NCBI GenBank assembly: GCA_034769895.1
Contig: CM068372.1
Location: 438,902,958 to 438,966,957 of the forward strand
Source: Magicicada septendecula
Taxonomy: Eukaryota; Arthropoda; Insecta; Hemiptera; Cicadidae
DNA: 64,000 bases
Reading direction: 5' to 3'
Part shown: positions 48,483 to 61,554 of the stretch, one piece after another
How the letters are laid out: each line of letters opens with the position of its first letter
How positions within the stretch are numbered: position 1 is the stretch's first letter
Notes under the pieces: generated by a model
Seen by the model: the letters and a program-made list of their open reading frames with translations, nothing else
Told to the model about the DNA's origin: nothing
The model's database searches: none
Position numbers and translations under genes: made by a program

Positions 48483-48524
48483 CTGAAGAAAAGACTATCA
48501 CTCCCGCCCATGGAGGTGTGAAAC
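48483..48524 (+). repeat. Possible degenerate hairpin core
   Basis: CTGAAGAAAAGAC is followed 20 bp later by GGTGTGAAACAC, resembling the CTGAAGA-stem-GAAAC arrangement but with a poor stem. Confidence 0.25.
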
Positions 48525-48829
48525 ACAAGAGTTAAAGGCAGTTGGCGATTCAACCTAGGAAACCATGATGAAGACACACTTGTCAGAGGATAGCATCCAG
48601 GACAAAGTAAAATGAAGCGTGGAGTGCAAGAAAAGAAAGAGTGCCTGTCTTCGTCTGTGTGTCTGCAGTAATCGATCCGCTGTTTAATAACTTACCTTTA
48701 CTCATTGTTGATGTAATGTGAAAGTATTCTTCCTGCTTAACATCCCGGAGAAATGGTGAGTTTGGCGTCTACGTCGTTCAGCCGTGTACTAAACACCATT
48801 CGTCTTCTTCTTCATTCCAGGATTAGGTG

Positions 48830-49265
48830 ACATCACCTGTTCGGGTCTCTATTTTCGAGCCATCTGTTGCGTGGTCTTCCCACATTTCCTTTTCCCTTTA
48901 TGCGCATATTGTAAAACTTGTTGAGTTAGCCTTTTCACTTCCGTTTTACCTACATGTTCAATCCATCTCAGCTTGCATGCCTCGATTCTTACATTTACAG
49001 AGAATATACCCACTTCATGTCTTATCGCATCGTCTCTAATTCCGCCATTTCGTGTACATCCCTTTACGTATCTCTCTGCAGCTTGTATATGACTTGTATC
49101 TTTTACAGACAGTGGCCATGTTTCGGAACCGTACAAAAGAGTGGGGACTGCCATAACCCTATAGAACATCATTTGAGTTTTCTTTCTTATTTGTGTCCCT
49201 AAATATCTTTCAACAGTGCCACAAATCGCATGAAATCTGTTTATCTTTCTCTCGACGTCCTCGTC
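48830..49265 (-). mobile_element. LINE reverse transcriptase C-terminal fragment
   Basis: On the minus strand from 49265 the frame reads D-V-E-R-K-I-N-R-F, C-G-T-V, then M-A-V-P-T-L-L-Y-G-S-E-T-W (about 49130), K-G-C-T-R, and L-R-W-I-E-H-V-G-K. These are the blocks that follow the catalytic palm in insect LINEs. It is open for about 140 codons with little damage. Both the 5' part and the terminal R-I-P-K block are missing. Confidence 0.82.
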
Positions 49266-52204
49266 AAATCGATGTGTTGAGTCAAAAGATTCAGCGCGAG
49301 TTCAGTAATTTTATCGGCAGTTTTGACGTTATTGGCAGTACGAAATTTAAGGCAGTAATTAGTGCTGCGCTCTACCCGCGGATAGGAGAGGCTACCGTTT
49401 TCGATTTTACACTGTTTGGTCGGTGTTGCCGTCTGCTGAGTTTTTCCAGCAGTTTTAAACAACAGTGCTGCAGCCTGGTGAGATTTTCGTTACCCAAACG
49501 AGGGAGGCGTTCCGTTTTTTTTTTTGTCTCTACAGGAAAGCCTAGCTGATTGCCTCGTGGTAAATCTCTTCGGTGGAGAGGTATTAATTTCCAACATCTT
49601 CTAACTACTATGGAAAGATAAGTTTCTTAAACGACTGCGGTGAGTTTTGATTTCATTATATTAATTATATACTAAATTTCACGGGAGAAAACGTTTTTTT
49701 AGTAAGCTTGAGTAAGCCACCCACTTGTCGGAGCATGCATTGTGAGATACGTAATTGTTCGTAAAGTTTTTATAAACCAATAAAACTTGATTATTGGAGT
49801 GTCAGAATCTCGGCCTTAATATCTAAAGTACAATAACCACAATATAATTAACTTTGAACTTTCATTAACACTGATGTAACGAGATTGTGTTGTTCACTTA
49901 ACCTATTGCACAATGCCTCGTCATTAAGTGGTATAAAGTTTTGCTACAATGACAGTAAAACTTTATACATATATAATTGGGAACTTACTCAGGCACGTTT
50001 TAAACGTAAATCATGTCTCATTCAAAATAATAGTATTCTCAGATTCTATGGAGTAAAAAAAAAACTATATGTTTTAAATAAATTCTGTACCACGTGGTAA
50101 CCTCAATTTCACTCAAAGTAATAAGTTCATAAGATGTTACAGAGCCAAGATAAATTATTGTATTGCAAAAGCAACTCACATTCCGTGAGGTTCACGTTAT
50201 AAAGCGTTATAAAGAATCATTGTTAGAGAACTTTTTTTTAAGTAAGGCATGTTGGCCAAAATAATGTTACCAAGTTTTATTATGTACAACATAACTAGGT
50301 GTTGTTTTTATATATGATTTTGGAGGGTGTCCAAACAGTGGGGGCATTTGTGTGTGGTCTCTCACTAAAAATGTAATGTGTGAACAGGGTTCACCGAACA
50401 GAGACAAGTCCTGCTACATGACTGAAAGAATGACATCCTAAAAGCTCCACACTCGACACCGAAGAGAATAAGACCACAACGACCACAGCAACATGCCAGT
50501 CATAAGATCGCCACGTTACAAATAAGAAATCATCCTTCTGGGCACATAAGCAGGTGAAAAATAACCATTTATAATTCACACGTAGAATCAACATGGCACC
50601 AGTTATACATAATCATCAGTTTTACCGTTCAAGTATACATTCATTTGGATCCCCAATTGATGGGATAGTTTAGAGTGAACACTAAGAATTAATTGTAAAA
50701 TTTCAATATATGTATAGTAAATTGTCAGTTCAGAGACTGACATGTCTACAACACAGCATCCAACTTAGATTTCCACTCATTACTTTATAGGGCTTTCGCT
50801 ACAGATTTAAAGTCAGTTTTGTTATTAGTAATTTTCTCAAGTTTAATTTACTATGCATAAAAACATATATTTTCTCTTATTTTTAAAATCAGGTTATGTC
50901 ATTTGTATAAAAAGATTACTGGGGAGGTAGGCGTTTTTTTTTAATTAGTTTCAACCAAGCTGTGCATGTCGAAACACTTTTCAACTTGTTTGTCGAAACA
51001 AGGTTGTTGAGACAAATTTGTTGAGACTGGTCATAAGTTGAAAAAACATGTCCGTCTCTGACACACAAATGTATTTTTTTATATAAGGTGCTAATATTGT
51101 GCAATTTTTCTCTTTTCATTAATTGGCCCTATTTTAGTCTATATAAATTCTTTATATTAATCATGGTAACTGGGGGGCGTTAATTATTTTAAACAATTTT
51201 TATTTCTCACCTTAATTAAGTATTTTAGCACTTAGCCACTTAGGCACTTCTTTTGAATTTTTATTAGGTCCTGGGGACATTTGTATGCAATACATTATGA
51301 TACACATGACGTGCAATTAACCCACACCATGGGGGTACATTTATAGAAATAAATCTTTAATCCTAATTGGGATTCCTATAAAGAAGAAGTTTAGAATTTA
51401 TATACACCAGAAGGGTAATATAAAAAAGGGCGTGGCAAGAGACCTTTATGTATTTGTATACTATTGTATAATGTAATTCGTCTTGTGGAACATGTTATGT
51501 CTGCATATTTCTGTGTACATTTTGGGGGATATATATATATATATAAATATTATGCATTACTGTACTTTTGGTGGGATATAGGGATTTATTATTAGAATTT
51601 ATATACACCAGTAGACGAGTATTCTATCTCAATAATCGTGGCTGATCATTTCTTTAAGAAAATTAATTATTTGATTTAACAAGTATAGGAAGTGTCACCT
51701 TTAAAGTTCATTTAATTGGTTGAGTAATCATTTTAATTATTAATAGTAACTGGGAATGAAATCATTTATCTTCATTAATTTATATACTGCATTATAAAAG
51801 GAACATATGATATAAATTTTATATTTTAATAAATAGTTTAATGGGAGTTTTATTTTGAGGTTAATGATTATTTTAAATTTTCTATTCATTGATGGTGACA
51901 TAGCAATTATTTTCTTGGATTCAGTTAATATTTTTCAGGTGGCCTTGTTGAGAGGGTATACTTCTTTATTTAACCATTTAAAAGGGGAATCATAAATCAC
52001 TGTTGTATTTATTTGTTCATTATATGTTTATTATGAGATAGAATAATAAAATGGGATTGTTAATTATTTAATTCTTGAGTTTTCATTGCAAGTCCCGTCT
52101 TACTGGATCCAGCGCAATTTTTAGCTTCTCTAGGCCTTAGCCTAGTTTTAATTAACTTGTAACCCCTCTTTACAAAAAGAAATATTCTTTTGTTTTAACT
52201 ACTC
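49266..52204. other. No gene recognised; increasingly AT-rich
   Basis: 49290-49520 is GC-richer with no recognisable product. Beyond 49600 the DNA is AT-rich. An ATATAT run occurs at about 51530. No LTR ends identified. Confidence 0.35.
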
Positions 52205-52345
52205 AAAATGAAGTAGGGGTTTCAGTGTAATATCAAATCCTAGGTATTGAAAGTGGGATATTTTCTCCAGCACTCTATCATTGATCGTAATTTTTGATCT
52301 TATGGGATGTTTGCCTTTGAAAGCCATTACTTTTGTTTTATTAAT
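52205..52345 (-). mobile_element. LINE reverse transcriptase fragment (palm)
   Basis: The minus strand encodes K-T-K-V-M-A-F-K-G-K, then R-S-K-I, and H-F-Q-Y-L-G-F-D-I-T about 30 residues later. This is the short segment after the catalytic F-A-D-D in LINE reverse transcriptases. It is open over about 45 codons; flanking domains are absent. Confidence 0.7.
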
Positions 52346-55300
52346 AGTGTAATAAAATAAATAAAAGATGTGTGTTGAAATAAGAGATTGTGAAGTGTGT
52401 GAGACTCCGATGTATCAAGCCCCGCTGTTTGGGCTAGCCAATTTGTCATAAAATAAGTAAATTGTAATGTAATATGTTTAATTGGTGTGTAATTGGTGTG
52501 GCTCTCGACGTCTTACTGGCCTGAAACACTTCCTTAAGTTTCCTAGCTGGTCGAGTCCCAATGGTAGCAAGACCGGTCGAGTAGCGTAAAGTTGATGAAG
52601 GAATATATATGTTCAGCTTCGCCGAAAGTTTCAAAACAAAATTTATTGTTTTGAAGGAAATTAAAAAAAAATATGTTTATAAAAAAAATAATTAAAAAAA
52701 AATTTTTAATTTTATTAATTAATTAATTAGGATCAATTAATTAAATAGGGCTGTGAAGTTTTAAACAGTGTAATGCTCTTCTGAAAATTTTTATTAAAGT
52801 TTTAGTATATTTTAAATAAGCTATCACCACTCATAAGACTGTCTTCAAACCAATCGATACTTGTTTACCTTTTTATTTTTTAGGTTATCTTCACTTACGG
52901 GTGGTAAAGTCCTTGTAGATTATCAATTAGAATTATATTATTGGTAATTAGTATTATTGAAGAAATAAAGAACTAATAAGTATTGAAAAGTATTAATGTT
53001 TTATTAATTAATAGCAATATTGACTCTTATCGATTAGTATCGATTCTCAGGATATCGAAAAAAAGTTACAAGTATATGATATAAAAATTAAATAGGGTTC
53101 TTTAAACAGCCAGTTATTATCAAAGTCAGAGAAATCGGGCTAATATTTAAAAAGTATAACGTTACAATCAAATTAATAGTTATTAATAAATACAGACATT
53201 GAATAATAAATTGTAAATATAATAATTGTTTTCACCAAACAGCTGAGTTGAACTAAGAAGAAGGCACTGGGATCGTCAAAGCAAATGGCCGCCGTCAAGT
53301 TTATCAAAATGTTGCTCGTTCCTGCAGTGTTCCAAATAATGTATTTTCTGGCAAAATTCCTGTTCTTGTGTCTGCAAATCTCTTGTTAAATGTTGTGTAG
53401 TGACTGGTGTAGTGATTCTGGGTTGTATTTAGTATGTCTGTGTAATTATAAGTCAAAACACTTTTCCCAATTCCGACACTAATTTGGTTAATGTGTTATA
53501 CAGTTTTCTGGTGTTTTGTGGTGTTTTTCAGAGTAGAAATGTATTGTTTAGTGTTAATTAGTGTTTCTTGATCGTTTTTGTCACAATGTATATGTTCTGG
53601 AAGGATTTTATAATTCACTCTCGACTTTACAGTAACGTACTGTTCGCCACTTATCTTTAACGTTGTAAGAAAGGTTAGATCGTCACAAAACTCTCGTTTA
53701 TGTTAACCGTTCAAAAACCAATAATCAACTAACTGTTTCCTTCAGTTTCAATTAAACTCTTAGCCCATATAATATTATTCTTAACATTGTTCAAATATTT
53801 TTCATATCCTGTGTACACTTTACTATTTCACTATATGAATGCCTAAACTTTGGTTATTTGTCAATTTTATTCACTAGATGTGATTTAAATTAATCTTTCA
53901 GTTCATTCAGCTTATTTTCAGATTAAATAATGCCATTTTATAGTGTTTTCTGTCCAAAAAATAGTAATTTTACTTTTAGTTTGGTATACTCTGAAAAGTC
54001 AAAACATCAAAATTTACTTCCTGTCATTATATAAATTCAGCCATTTTATCAGTTATATTTAATATTAATAATCCTATATTGTATTAAAAGGTTCCTATTC
54101 CCTTATTTTCTGGTAATTAATTGAATTAGTTGTATTCTGAAACATTATTCTGGAATATATGACTCCCATGTCCAAATTTCTGAGTTTAGTCATTTTCATT
54201 TTTATTTATAATTCTGAATATATTTATTAAAATCTCTCTAAATGGTATGTGCAATTATATGGCTTGATCTCAAGTTTATTTTGTCTAAACCCCTTTTGTT
54301 TATTTGCATTTAAATGAGTAATTTCTCTGTTTTGATGAAGTTTGGTTTCCATTCTTTTGGCCTATGATTTTTTAACAATTTTTCTTACAAAATATTTTAC
54401 AAACAATATATGATGTGTGATACCCTCTCTGACTTTTACATATAGTATTATAAATTAAACATGTTTTCAAATTACACAAAAACAATTAGTATTGGTTACA
54501 ATACAAATAATAGTTAAAACAAATAAAGAATATTTTTTTTAAATAAATGGTTGTCTTCAAGTCAGACATTTTGCAACAAAATCCCCATTTCCAACATGGA
54601 AACATGGTTTACAAAAAAGGTTTTTTTACTAACTAACATCTTAATTACTCTCTACAATTTACAAGTGGTAACTATTTTTATAGTTCTGATGTTAGTTGTA
54701 TCAGACCCAAACAAATGGCCTTATATCTAAAACATTTTTAAACATTCTTGTACTATATACATAAAAACCTTATATTTATATTCTTATTTCTAACTATTAT
54801 TATAAGTAGGATTCTACAGTTTTTATACCGTCTTTTATACATTGTCTTTGGGGAATTGTACCCTGTCATTAATAAATAAATAGTATGAATTGTTCAAAAA
54901 GTATCATGAAATCTGTTTTTCTTTTTTCATGTAAAACAAAAATGTTATTTTAAACAGATTCATGTCTTATGAACAACATATTGTCACAGTACACATTTTA
55001 AGTCATTGAAAAATGCATATTTCATTGCATTCAATGTTTGTGATTGCCAAGAATGAAACACAAGGTTCATTTTTTATAATACCCAAAACTATCACTGGTT
55101 CACTTTGCACTTATATATTATGTTAATGCTAAATGGTCGTATAGTCTTATTAACATAATAAATTGGTTAGCGTTTTTTCAATGGAGATTTGTTCCATGGG
55201 TACTATATTATTGTTTCATCTTAGTTCACAGGCAACTTTTACTTTATACACTTCTCTCTCTTAAATTTGTATACATGTGGTTTTTATTTCGTTATACTTT

Positions 55301-57369
55301 TGTTTTTAGATATTTATTTTGGGGATATAGGGATTTGGGTGTCTTTTATAAGAGCATGACATCTTCTTCAGGATGCTGCCTTCTTCTTCTTTCATCAGTC
55401 TTCTTTTCTCCTGCCTTCTAGGACTGGTATCTTCTCCATCTTCTTCTTGATGTCATCAGGTTTCTTGGGATCTTCTCCATCTTCTTCTTTATTTCAGAAA
55501 TACACCACCTGTATTGGTTGATCTTGGCTTATTTTAGGGTTTCTCTTCTATTTATTCTTCCTCGTTGCGGGTTTGGTCATATTCAGTACTGCTTTGTTAT
55601 TTACTTTTTTTTTTTACCTTCCTGGGTTATAGTTTGAAAACCTTTGGTTATGAAACTGGTTTTGGATGACTCATCACTAGTAACTCCTTTTATTTTAACT
55701 TGTATTTTCTTTATAATAATGATTTCTTTCCACAGTTGCTATGAATTAATCTATTTATATTAAACTTAATGCTTTCTTCCAAATTTAAACATTATAACTT
55801 CATTATTCTAATGATCAATTGCCATTCAATATTATGCATACATCTGTCACGCTACAGATTGCTCTCCTCCAGAAGTAATTATTTCAGACATGTTTATGGA
55901 CGAAATAATTTCTTATGATAATTTCATCATTTCTGGTAATTCATTTTCTTCTCCATTTTTATATCGACTTTTTTATAATTAGAGTTTAATTAATTTTATA
56001 TATATAATTATTTGTTTTACTACTGATCCTTTTCGGATAGTTAGTGTCTTCTGAGATATATTATTATTGCAATACATTTTCTTCCTTTATCAACTTCGTG
56101 TTGCATCCTTGGGATATTAATTCCCTAACATTCCCTATCACGTGGGCTGGGGCAGATCAGAGGGGCACTGTACGCTACTTCTCTGCTGGCCATACACCAC
56201 TTCTATAAATTGAGTACAGAGGCATATCCATCCCTGCTCAAAAACATAATGCTGCTGGAATTATCTTCAGTCAGTCATCGAATAAATAAATAAAAAGTAG
56301 TCTCATTTTCGACTAATAAAAATATCTTTGGATTCTCCACTTCGTAGTCTCTCAGATTATCTCACATTTTCTATCTTAATAAATCTTCATAATCATTATT
56401 ATACTCATTACATATATATATTTTTTCAAAACTCTTAATTTGTCTGATATATTTAATTTAATTATGGTTGAAAATCTTTCTTTTAATAATTCTGGTTACT
56501 GTTTACAGTGTAACTCTCTTTCTTCTCCATCTGAATTCTCTTTATACTTTCTTCTGGTTACTCATAGTATTAGCATGGTCTTTATAAATAATCTTTCGTA
56601 TTCATTATTTGAATGGTCTTAATATATTATATTTAATTTTTTAACATTGTATCTTTACATTAGATATACAGGTTGTTATATTGATCATTTTATTTAAACA
56701 TTTTGGTTCTTTCCTTTCTCTTAGAAAGTTATTAATCTGCCTTCGCATTCATTAACATTAATTCATTTATATCATATTTCATGTGGTATTTCTTCTCTTT
56801 GCATTTCATATAGGTCTTATTATTATCATTGGTTCAAAATCATCTTCTCCATATGTTTGGTATGAGTTGTTCTTCTTTGCTCTTAATTAACTGTTTTCAT
56901 TATCGTTTCATAGGTAATTAGTCTCTTTGCTTCCAGATTTTTTCTTCTCTTGCATATTACACTCTTCTTTGTTATTCTTCTCTACTCCTTCAAATGCTAT
57001 TGTGAATGTCTGGCATTTATTCTGGATTAAAATTAATTCTTTTTTCTGAATTAATCACTTTATTTTCTTCTCAATTCAATCATAATTGACACATAATTAT
57101 TTTTTGAAACTTGGTTAGTTTTAATGTAAAATTCAAACTATTCTTTTTATTTAATTGAAAAATATTTCTCATAAATCCTTGTAATATGTTGATCTTATCT
57201 TGTTTCAAAGTTCTGACGTTCTATCAACATTCAAATTCTGTTTAATTCATTTATTCCCAGAATTGTTTCATTCAGAATTGTTTATAGTAATGTGATTTTA
57301 CTATTATTTCTGAATGTTTTGGTATTTCTCCAAATTCAAATTCTTCTTAATTATTTACCATAAAGTTTT
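52346..57369. other. Long T-rich tract downstream of the Gypsy element; no LTR identified
   Basis: From about 53400 to 57370 the plus strand is markedly T-rich and A-poor in runs, with CTTCTTCTT words at 55360-55500. It lies where the 3' untranslated region and 3' LTR of the minus-strand Gypsy element should be. With the 5' LTR outside the window I cannot define LTR limits. 56140-56290 is the least AT-rich part. A short GC-richer patch at 53270-53330 might be unrelated flanking DNA. Confidence 0.35.
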
Positions 57370-58140
57370 CTCATAAACTTAGTTATAGTAAGTTGGTCTT
57401 ACTTCATTTTTAAATTTTTTGTATAATTAAGTTCAAAATTCTCTCTCTTTCTCTTTCTTCCATAAAGTTTTGTTCTAAATTATCAGGTTGTAGTAAGATG
57501 TTCTTACTAAATTTTAAATTTTCATAATTATATTTCAATTCAAAAGTCTTTCTTTTTCTTTCTTCCATAAAGTTTGTTCCAAAATTATTAGGTTGTAGTA
57601 AGATGTACTTACTCAATTTTAAATTTTTATAATTATATTTCAATTCAAAAGTCTTTCTTTTTCTTTCTTCCATAAAGTTTGTTCCAAAATCATCAGGTTG
57701 TAGTAAGATGTTCTTACATATTTTGGAATTTTTTTTATATAAATTCTAAATTCCTTCTTCTTATAATTCTCCAGAATGTTCTTTTCAAACTATTAGGTTG
57801 TAAGATGTACTTACATTATTTTAAAATTTTTTTTAAATTAATAAGTACAAAATTCTCTCTCTTTCTCTTTCTTCCATAAAGTTTTTTCTTCAAATTATTA
57901 GGTTGTAAGTTGTTCTTACATATTTTAGAATTTTCTCAAATAAAAATTCTAAATTCCTTCTTCTTATAATTCTCCAAAATGTTCTTCTCAAAATATTAGG
58001 TTGTAAGATGTACTTACATTATTTTTGAATTTTTTAAAATATTAAATTAAAAAATTCTTCTTCTTTTAATTCTCCAGAATGTTATTTTCAAAATATTAGG
58101 TTGTAAGATGTACTTACATTATTTTTGAATTTAAAAAAAA
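57370..58140 (-). repeat. ~103-bp tandem repeat, about eight units, with polypurine tracts, at the 3' side of Gypsy pol
   Basis: AGGTTGTA (or a decayed form) recurs at about 57381, 57485, 57590, 57695, 57795, 57900, 57998 and 58098. Several units carry CTTTCTTCCATAAAGTTT. On the minus (sense) strand this gives purine tracts of about 20 bases (GGAAGAAAGAGAAAGAGAGA at 57439-57461 and 57853-57875, and related tracts near 57555 and 57660). Retroelements prime plus-strand synthesis from such a tract next to the 3' LTR. Here several are lined up. Confidence 0.85.
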
Positions 58141-58169
58141 AATAAATTCAAAATTCTAAAACTCACAAC

Positions 58170-60521
58170 TCATTCTTCATAATATTTCTTCATAGAAGCT
58201 TGATTGTACACTCCTTTGATTTTTCCTGAAACGATTTCCTTCAACTCATATGTATTGTTATGCTTATCATTTACCACAACATATGGGCCAGTATATAGTA
58301 ATAGTAGTTTTTTGGTTATGCCTTCTAAAGTGCTAGGCAGCTCTCTATTTTTTAGGAGGACTTTTTCACCCTCTTTATATGTCACAATTCGCCCTATTGC
58401 CTTCTGGTATTTGGCTTGCCGTTTTTCCTGATCTTCTGCTACCTTATTGTAAAACTTCAACTGGTTGAATTTCCTATTGTTGTTCGTTGGAAATTCAATG
58501 ATTTGTTCAATGTCTCGGGGAGTCGGCTTCTCATACATGGCTGAGTACGGTGGAATTCCTATAGCTGGATGGTGGGCGTAATTTAGGAATGTTTCTGTCG
58601 CTGCTAGGTACTCTTGCCACTTTTTCTGTTGGTTGTGACAGTACGTGCGCAATATCCTACCCACTTCTCTTAGTACTCTCTCAGCCGGGTTGCTACTTGG
58701 GTGGTAGACTGATGTCTTATACGTTTTGACCCCAAGTGCTAATAACGTGTCTCGCCATCTCCTCCCCTTAAACTGTGTACCATGGTCGGTAATAATAGAA
58801 GATGGTCTACCGATCTCTGGGATATACAAATCAATAATCACCGCCAAAACCTTTGCTGTTGTTGCCCGATTAACCGGATATAGCTTTATATACTTGGTGT
58901 AGTGAACCATTATAATTACCAAGTATTTATATCTGTGCCGACCACCACTACGGGGAAATGGCCCGCATATATCCAAAAACACTTTTTCCAGTTTTGTTTT
59001 GGAAGTGATTGGTATCATGATACCCTCTGTCTTTTCATTGTTTACTTTTGCACATTGGCAGAGCTTACAGGACTTGATGTATGTCCTTACCTTGCGGTTG
59101 ATATTCTTGATCTTACAATTTTCCTCTAGAGCTTGTATCACTTTTAACGCTCCCATGTGACCATACCTGACATGGTAATCGATGATGACCTCCTTTTCGA
59201 TTTGGTGTGGGATTATCACCTTCCATGTCTCATCGTCCAATGCGGTTTTTATGAATAAAATTCCCTGGTTAAGGTGGTAGTATTTAGAAATGGTTTCATC
59301 ATTGGCTTCCAAACGACTCACAATGTTTTTCAGCTTAGGATCAGACTGCTGATGGATTCGGATATTTATTAACAAAGCTTGTAAATCGGCTCTGGTCGTG
59401 AATATGTTATAAATTTTTACTAAGCTCTCCTTCTCTCCCTCGAAAGTCTGATCTTCCAGATTTATACGTGACAACACATCCGCTACCACGTTCTTCTTTC
59501 CTGGAATGTATTCCCATTTCAGGTCATATTCTTGTAGGGCGAGTACCCACCTAGCCAATCGGCCGTGACTCAGTTTGCACCTACGAAGGAACGAGATGGA
59601 TTTATGATCAGTTCCTACCGTGACTTGATATCCGAGAATGTACGTCCGGAACTTGCTGCATGCGAACACCACGCTTAACAATTCCTTTTCTGTCACACTG
59701 TAGTTCTTTTCGCACTGGTTCAGTGTGCGACTAGCGAAGCTTATTACCAGATGTTGTCCCTCCTCATCTTCCTGGTATAATGTCGTTCCTAAGCTTAGAT
59801 CGCTAGCGTCACAGTTTAGAAAGAACGGTTTCTTAAAATCTGGGTGACGAAGTATCACACTCTCCAGAAACTTCTCTTTTATCAATCGGAAAGTAATATC
59901 TTGATCTTCACCCCAAGTCCATTTGTTTTTGGCAGATAACTGTGGTTGAAACTTGGCGGTCAACTCGGAATATCGGCTCTGAAACTTCCTGTAATAGTTA
60001 CAGAGTCCGAGGAAAGATTGCAATTGTTTCCTGTTTCTTGGTTGCGGGAACCTCTGAATTGCCTCCACTTTCTCTGCTGATGGGGTAATACCTCTGTCGT
60101 CTAGGTTGAAGCCTAAGAATTGTACCTCGCGCGCTATGAACTTGGATTTCTCCAACTTCAGTGTTATGTTGTTCTGCGCTAGTTTGTTTAGTACAAATTC
60201 CACTCTGTAACAGTGCTCCTCCCAGGTTCCGGATGTAATTAGTAAATCGTCAACATAGACGGTGGTAAATTGGAGCGCTTCTGGTCCCAAAATCTGGTCC
60301 ATGCATGCCACAAATATGGCGACAGAATTGAGAAGTCCGAAGGGCAGTCTCTTGAACTGGTAATTGCGCCCTTCGAAAATGAACGCTACATACTGGCGGC
60401 TTTGTGGATGCAGCTCTACCTCCCAATAACCACAGACCGTATCCCAGGTGCTAATAAAATTAGTACCATGAAAACGCTTTAAGATTTCTTCTATTTCACC
60501 GGGAGAAGTTCTGTCATTCAC
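58170..60521 (-). pseudogene. Gypsy Pol: most of reverse transcriptase, RNase H, integrase
   Basis: This 783-residue frame copies element RNA into DNA and inserts it. Residue numbers count from the first codon after the frame break, a GTG that is unlikely to be a true start. The reverse-transcriptase palm shows a D near residue 27, P-F-G-L-L-N at 60-65 and the catalytic Y-V-D-D at 89-92. RNase H has D238 (C-D-A-S), an E in T-E-K-E near 280 and D305 (T-D-H-K). Integrase has the zinc-binding H450/H455 and C485/C488, catalytic D517, D579 and E614, and a G-P-Y module at 745-747. All expected catalytic residues are present. It is continuous to its TAA, but disconnected in frame from the upstream protease part. 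Confidence 0.93.
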
Positions 60522-60524
60522 AAT
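60518..60524 (-). other. Frame break in reverse transcriptase
   Basis: The protease-side frame ends in TGA at 60520-60518, and the next frame runs on from GTG at 60521-60519, one base back. The residues on each side match the expected spacing of the L-N-x(4)-x-D-R stretch of Gypsy polymerases. No X-XXY-YYZ slippery heptamer is present at the junction. A one-base deletion in this copy is the simplest explanation. Confidence 0.8.
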
Positions 60525-61554
60525 GTCTTATTCAACTCACGCGCATCTAAACAGAGCCGGACTTGTCCGTCTTTCTTCGGAACAGCAATAATTGGACTAG
60601 TGTAAGGTGATTGACTAATCTCAATTATGTCGTTTTCTATCATCTTGTTTATCTCTGTTCTCACGGCTTCTTTGAGCGACTGCGCTATTGGATATGACCT
60701 CCGGTTAAACTCTACGTTTTCTTTAAAACGAAGTTGGCACTGGTAGTTTTTTACCTTCCCTGATTCATCAGAAAACACCGCCTTGTATTTCTCATATATA
60801 GCGATTAGACGATCAGCCAGATGTATTGGTATTTTCTTGTTATCGCTTCCGCACTGGAAATTCCGTATTTCTTGGATCTTAACTGACCATAAATCCTCTC
60901 CTCCATGATTGTATATTATGGGTTTAGAAAGAGGGCTGTTTCTAATAACATTTATTTTACGAAGTTGTTGATGTATAGGGCTGGGAAGTATAGTTGTGCT
61001 TCCTACCAGATCTGCGGTCCATGTTACTCCTTCTGGGAAAAGTGATACTTTATTTAAATTAAGATCGATTACTGCCGAATATCTACGAAGAATATCGCAA
61101 CCGACTAAGATGTCAAATGGTAATCCGGTGGCGATTAAAAATTCCATGTCTAAAGCTATATCACGGCTAACGACACTTAAGGAAACTTGCTTCCTAATGG
61201 TTTTATTCTGGCGGCCAGTTGCACCTACCAACACAATGTTGTTGACTGGTAACATTGGCAAAGTTTTACCACATGTACTCTGTATTCTCTCCAACTCATT
61301 GGAGTTTATTATTGAAATATTAGCTCCTGTGTCTATCATTATTTTAGCGGGAACTCCTTCCACCTCCGCTGTTATATAAATTATCTCATTATTACTGTTG
61401 CTGAGACTCTTCTCGTTCTCTTCCAAAAGTTCAGTTCGTATGTCTTTCAGATAATGGTTACTTATGATAGTGATAATCTTATTATTGTTTGCTTGTTGCA
61501 AATCATCCTTTTCTAACCCAGGAAGTATAAGCAGTAACGGGTCATCGTTGTTGA

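Noticed and set aside
56100-56300. Gypsy 3' LTR
   Set aside because: The patch has LTR-like mixed composition and AATAAATAAATAAA, but no matching second copy or TG...CA limits can be shown within the window.
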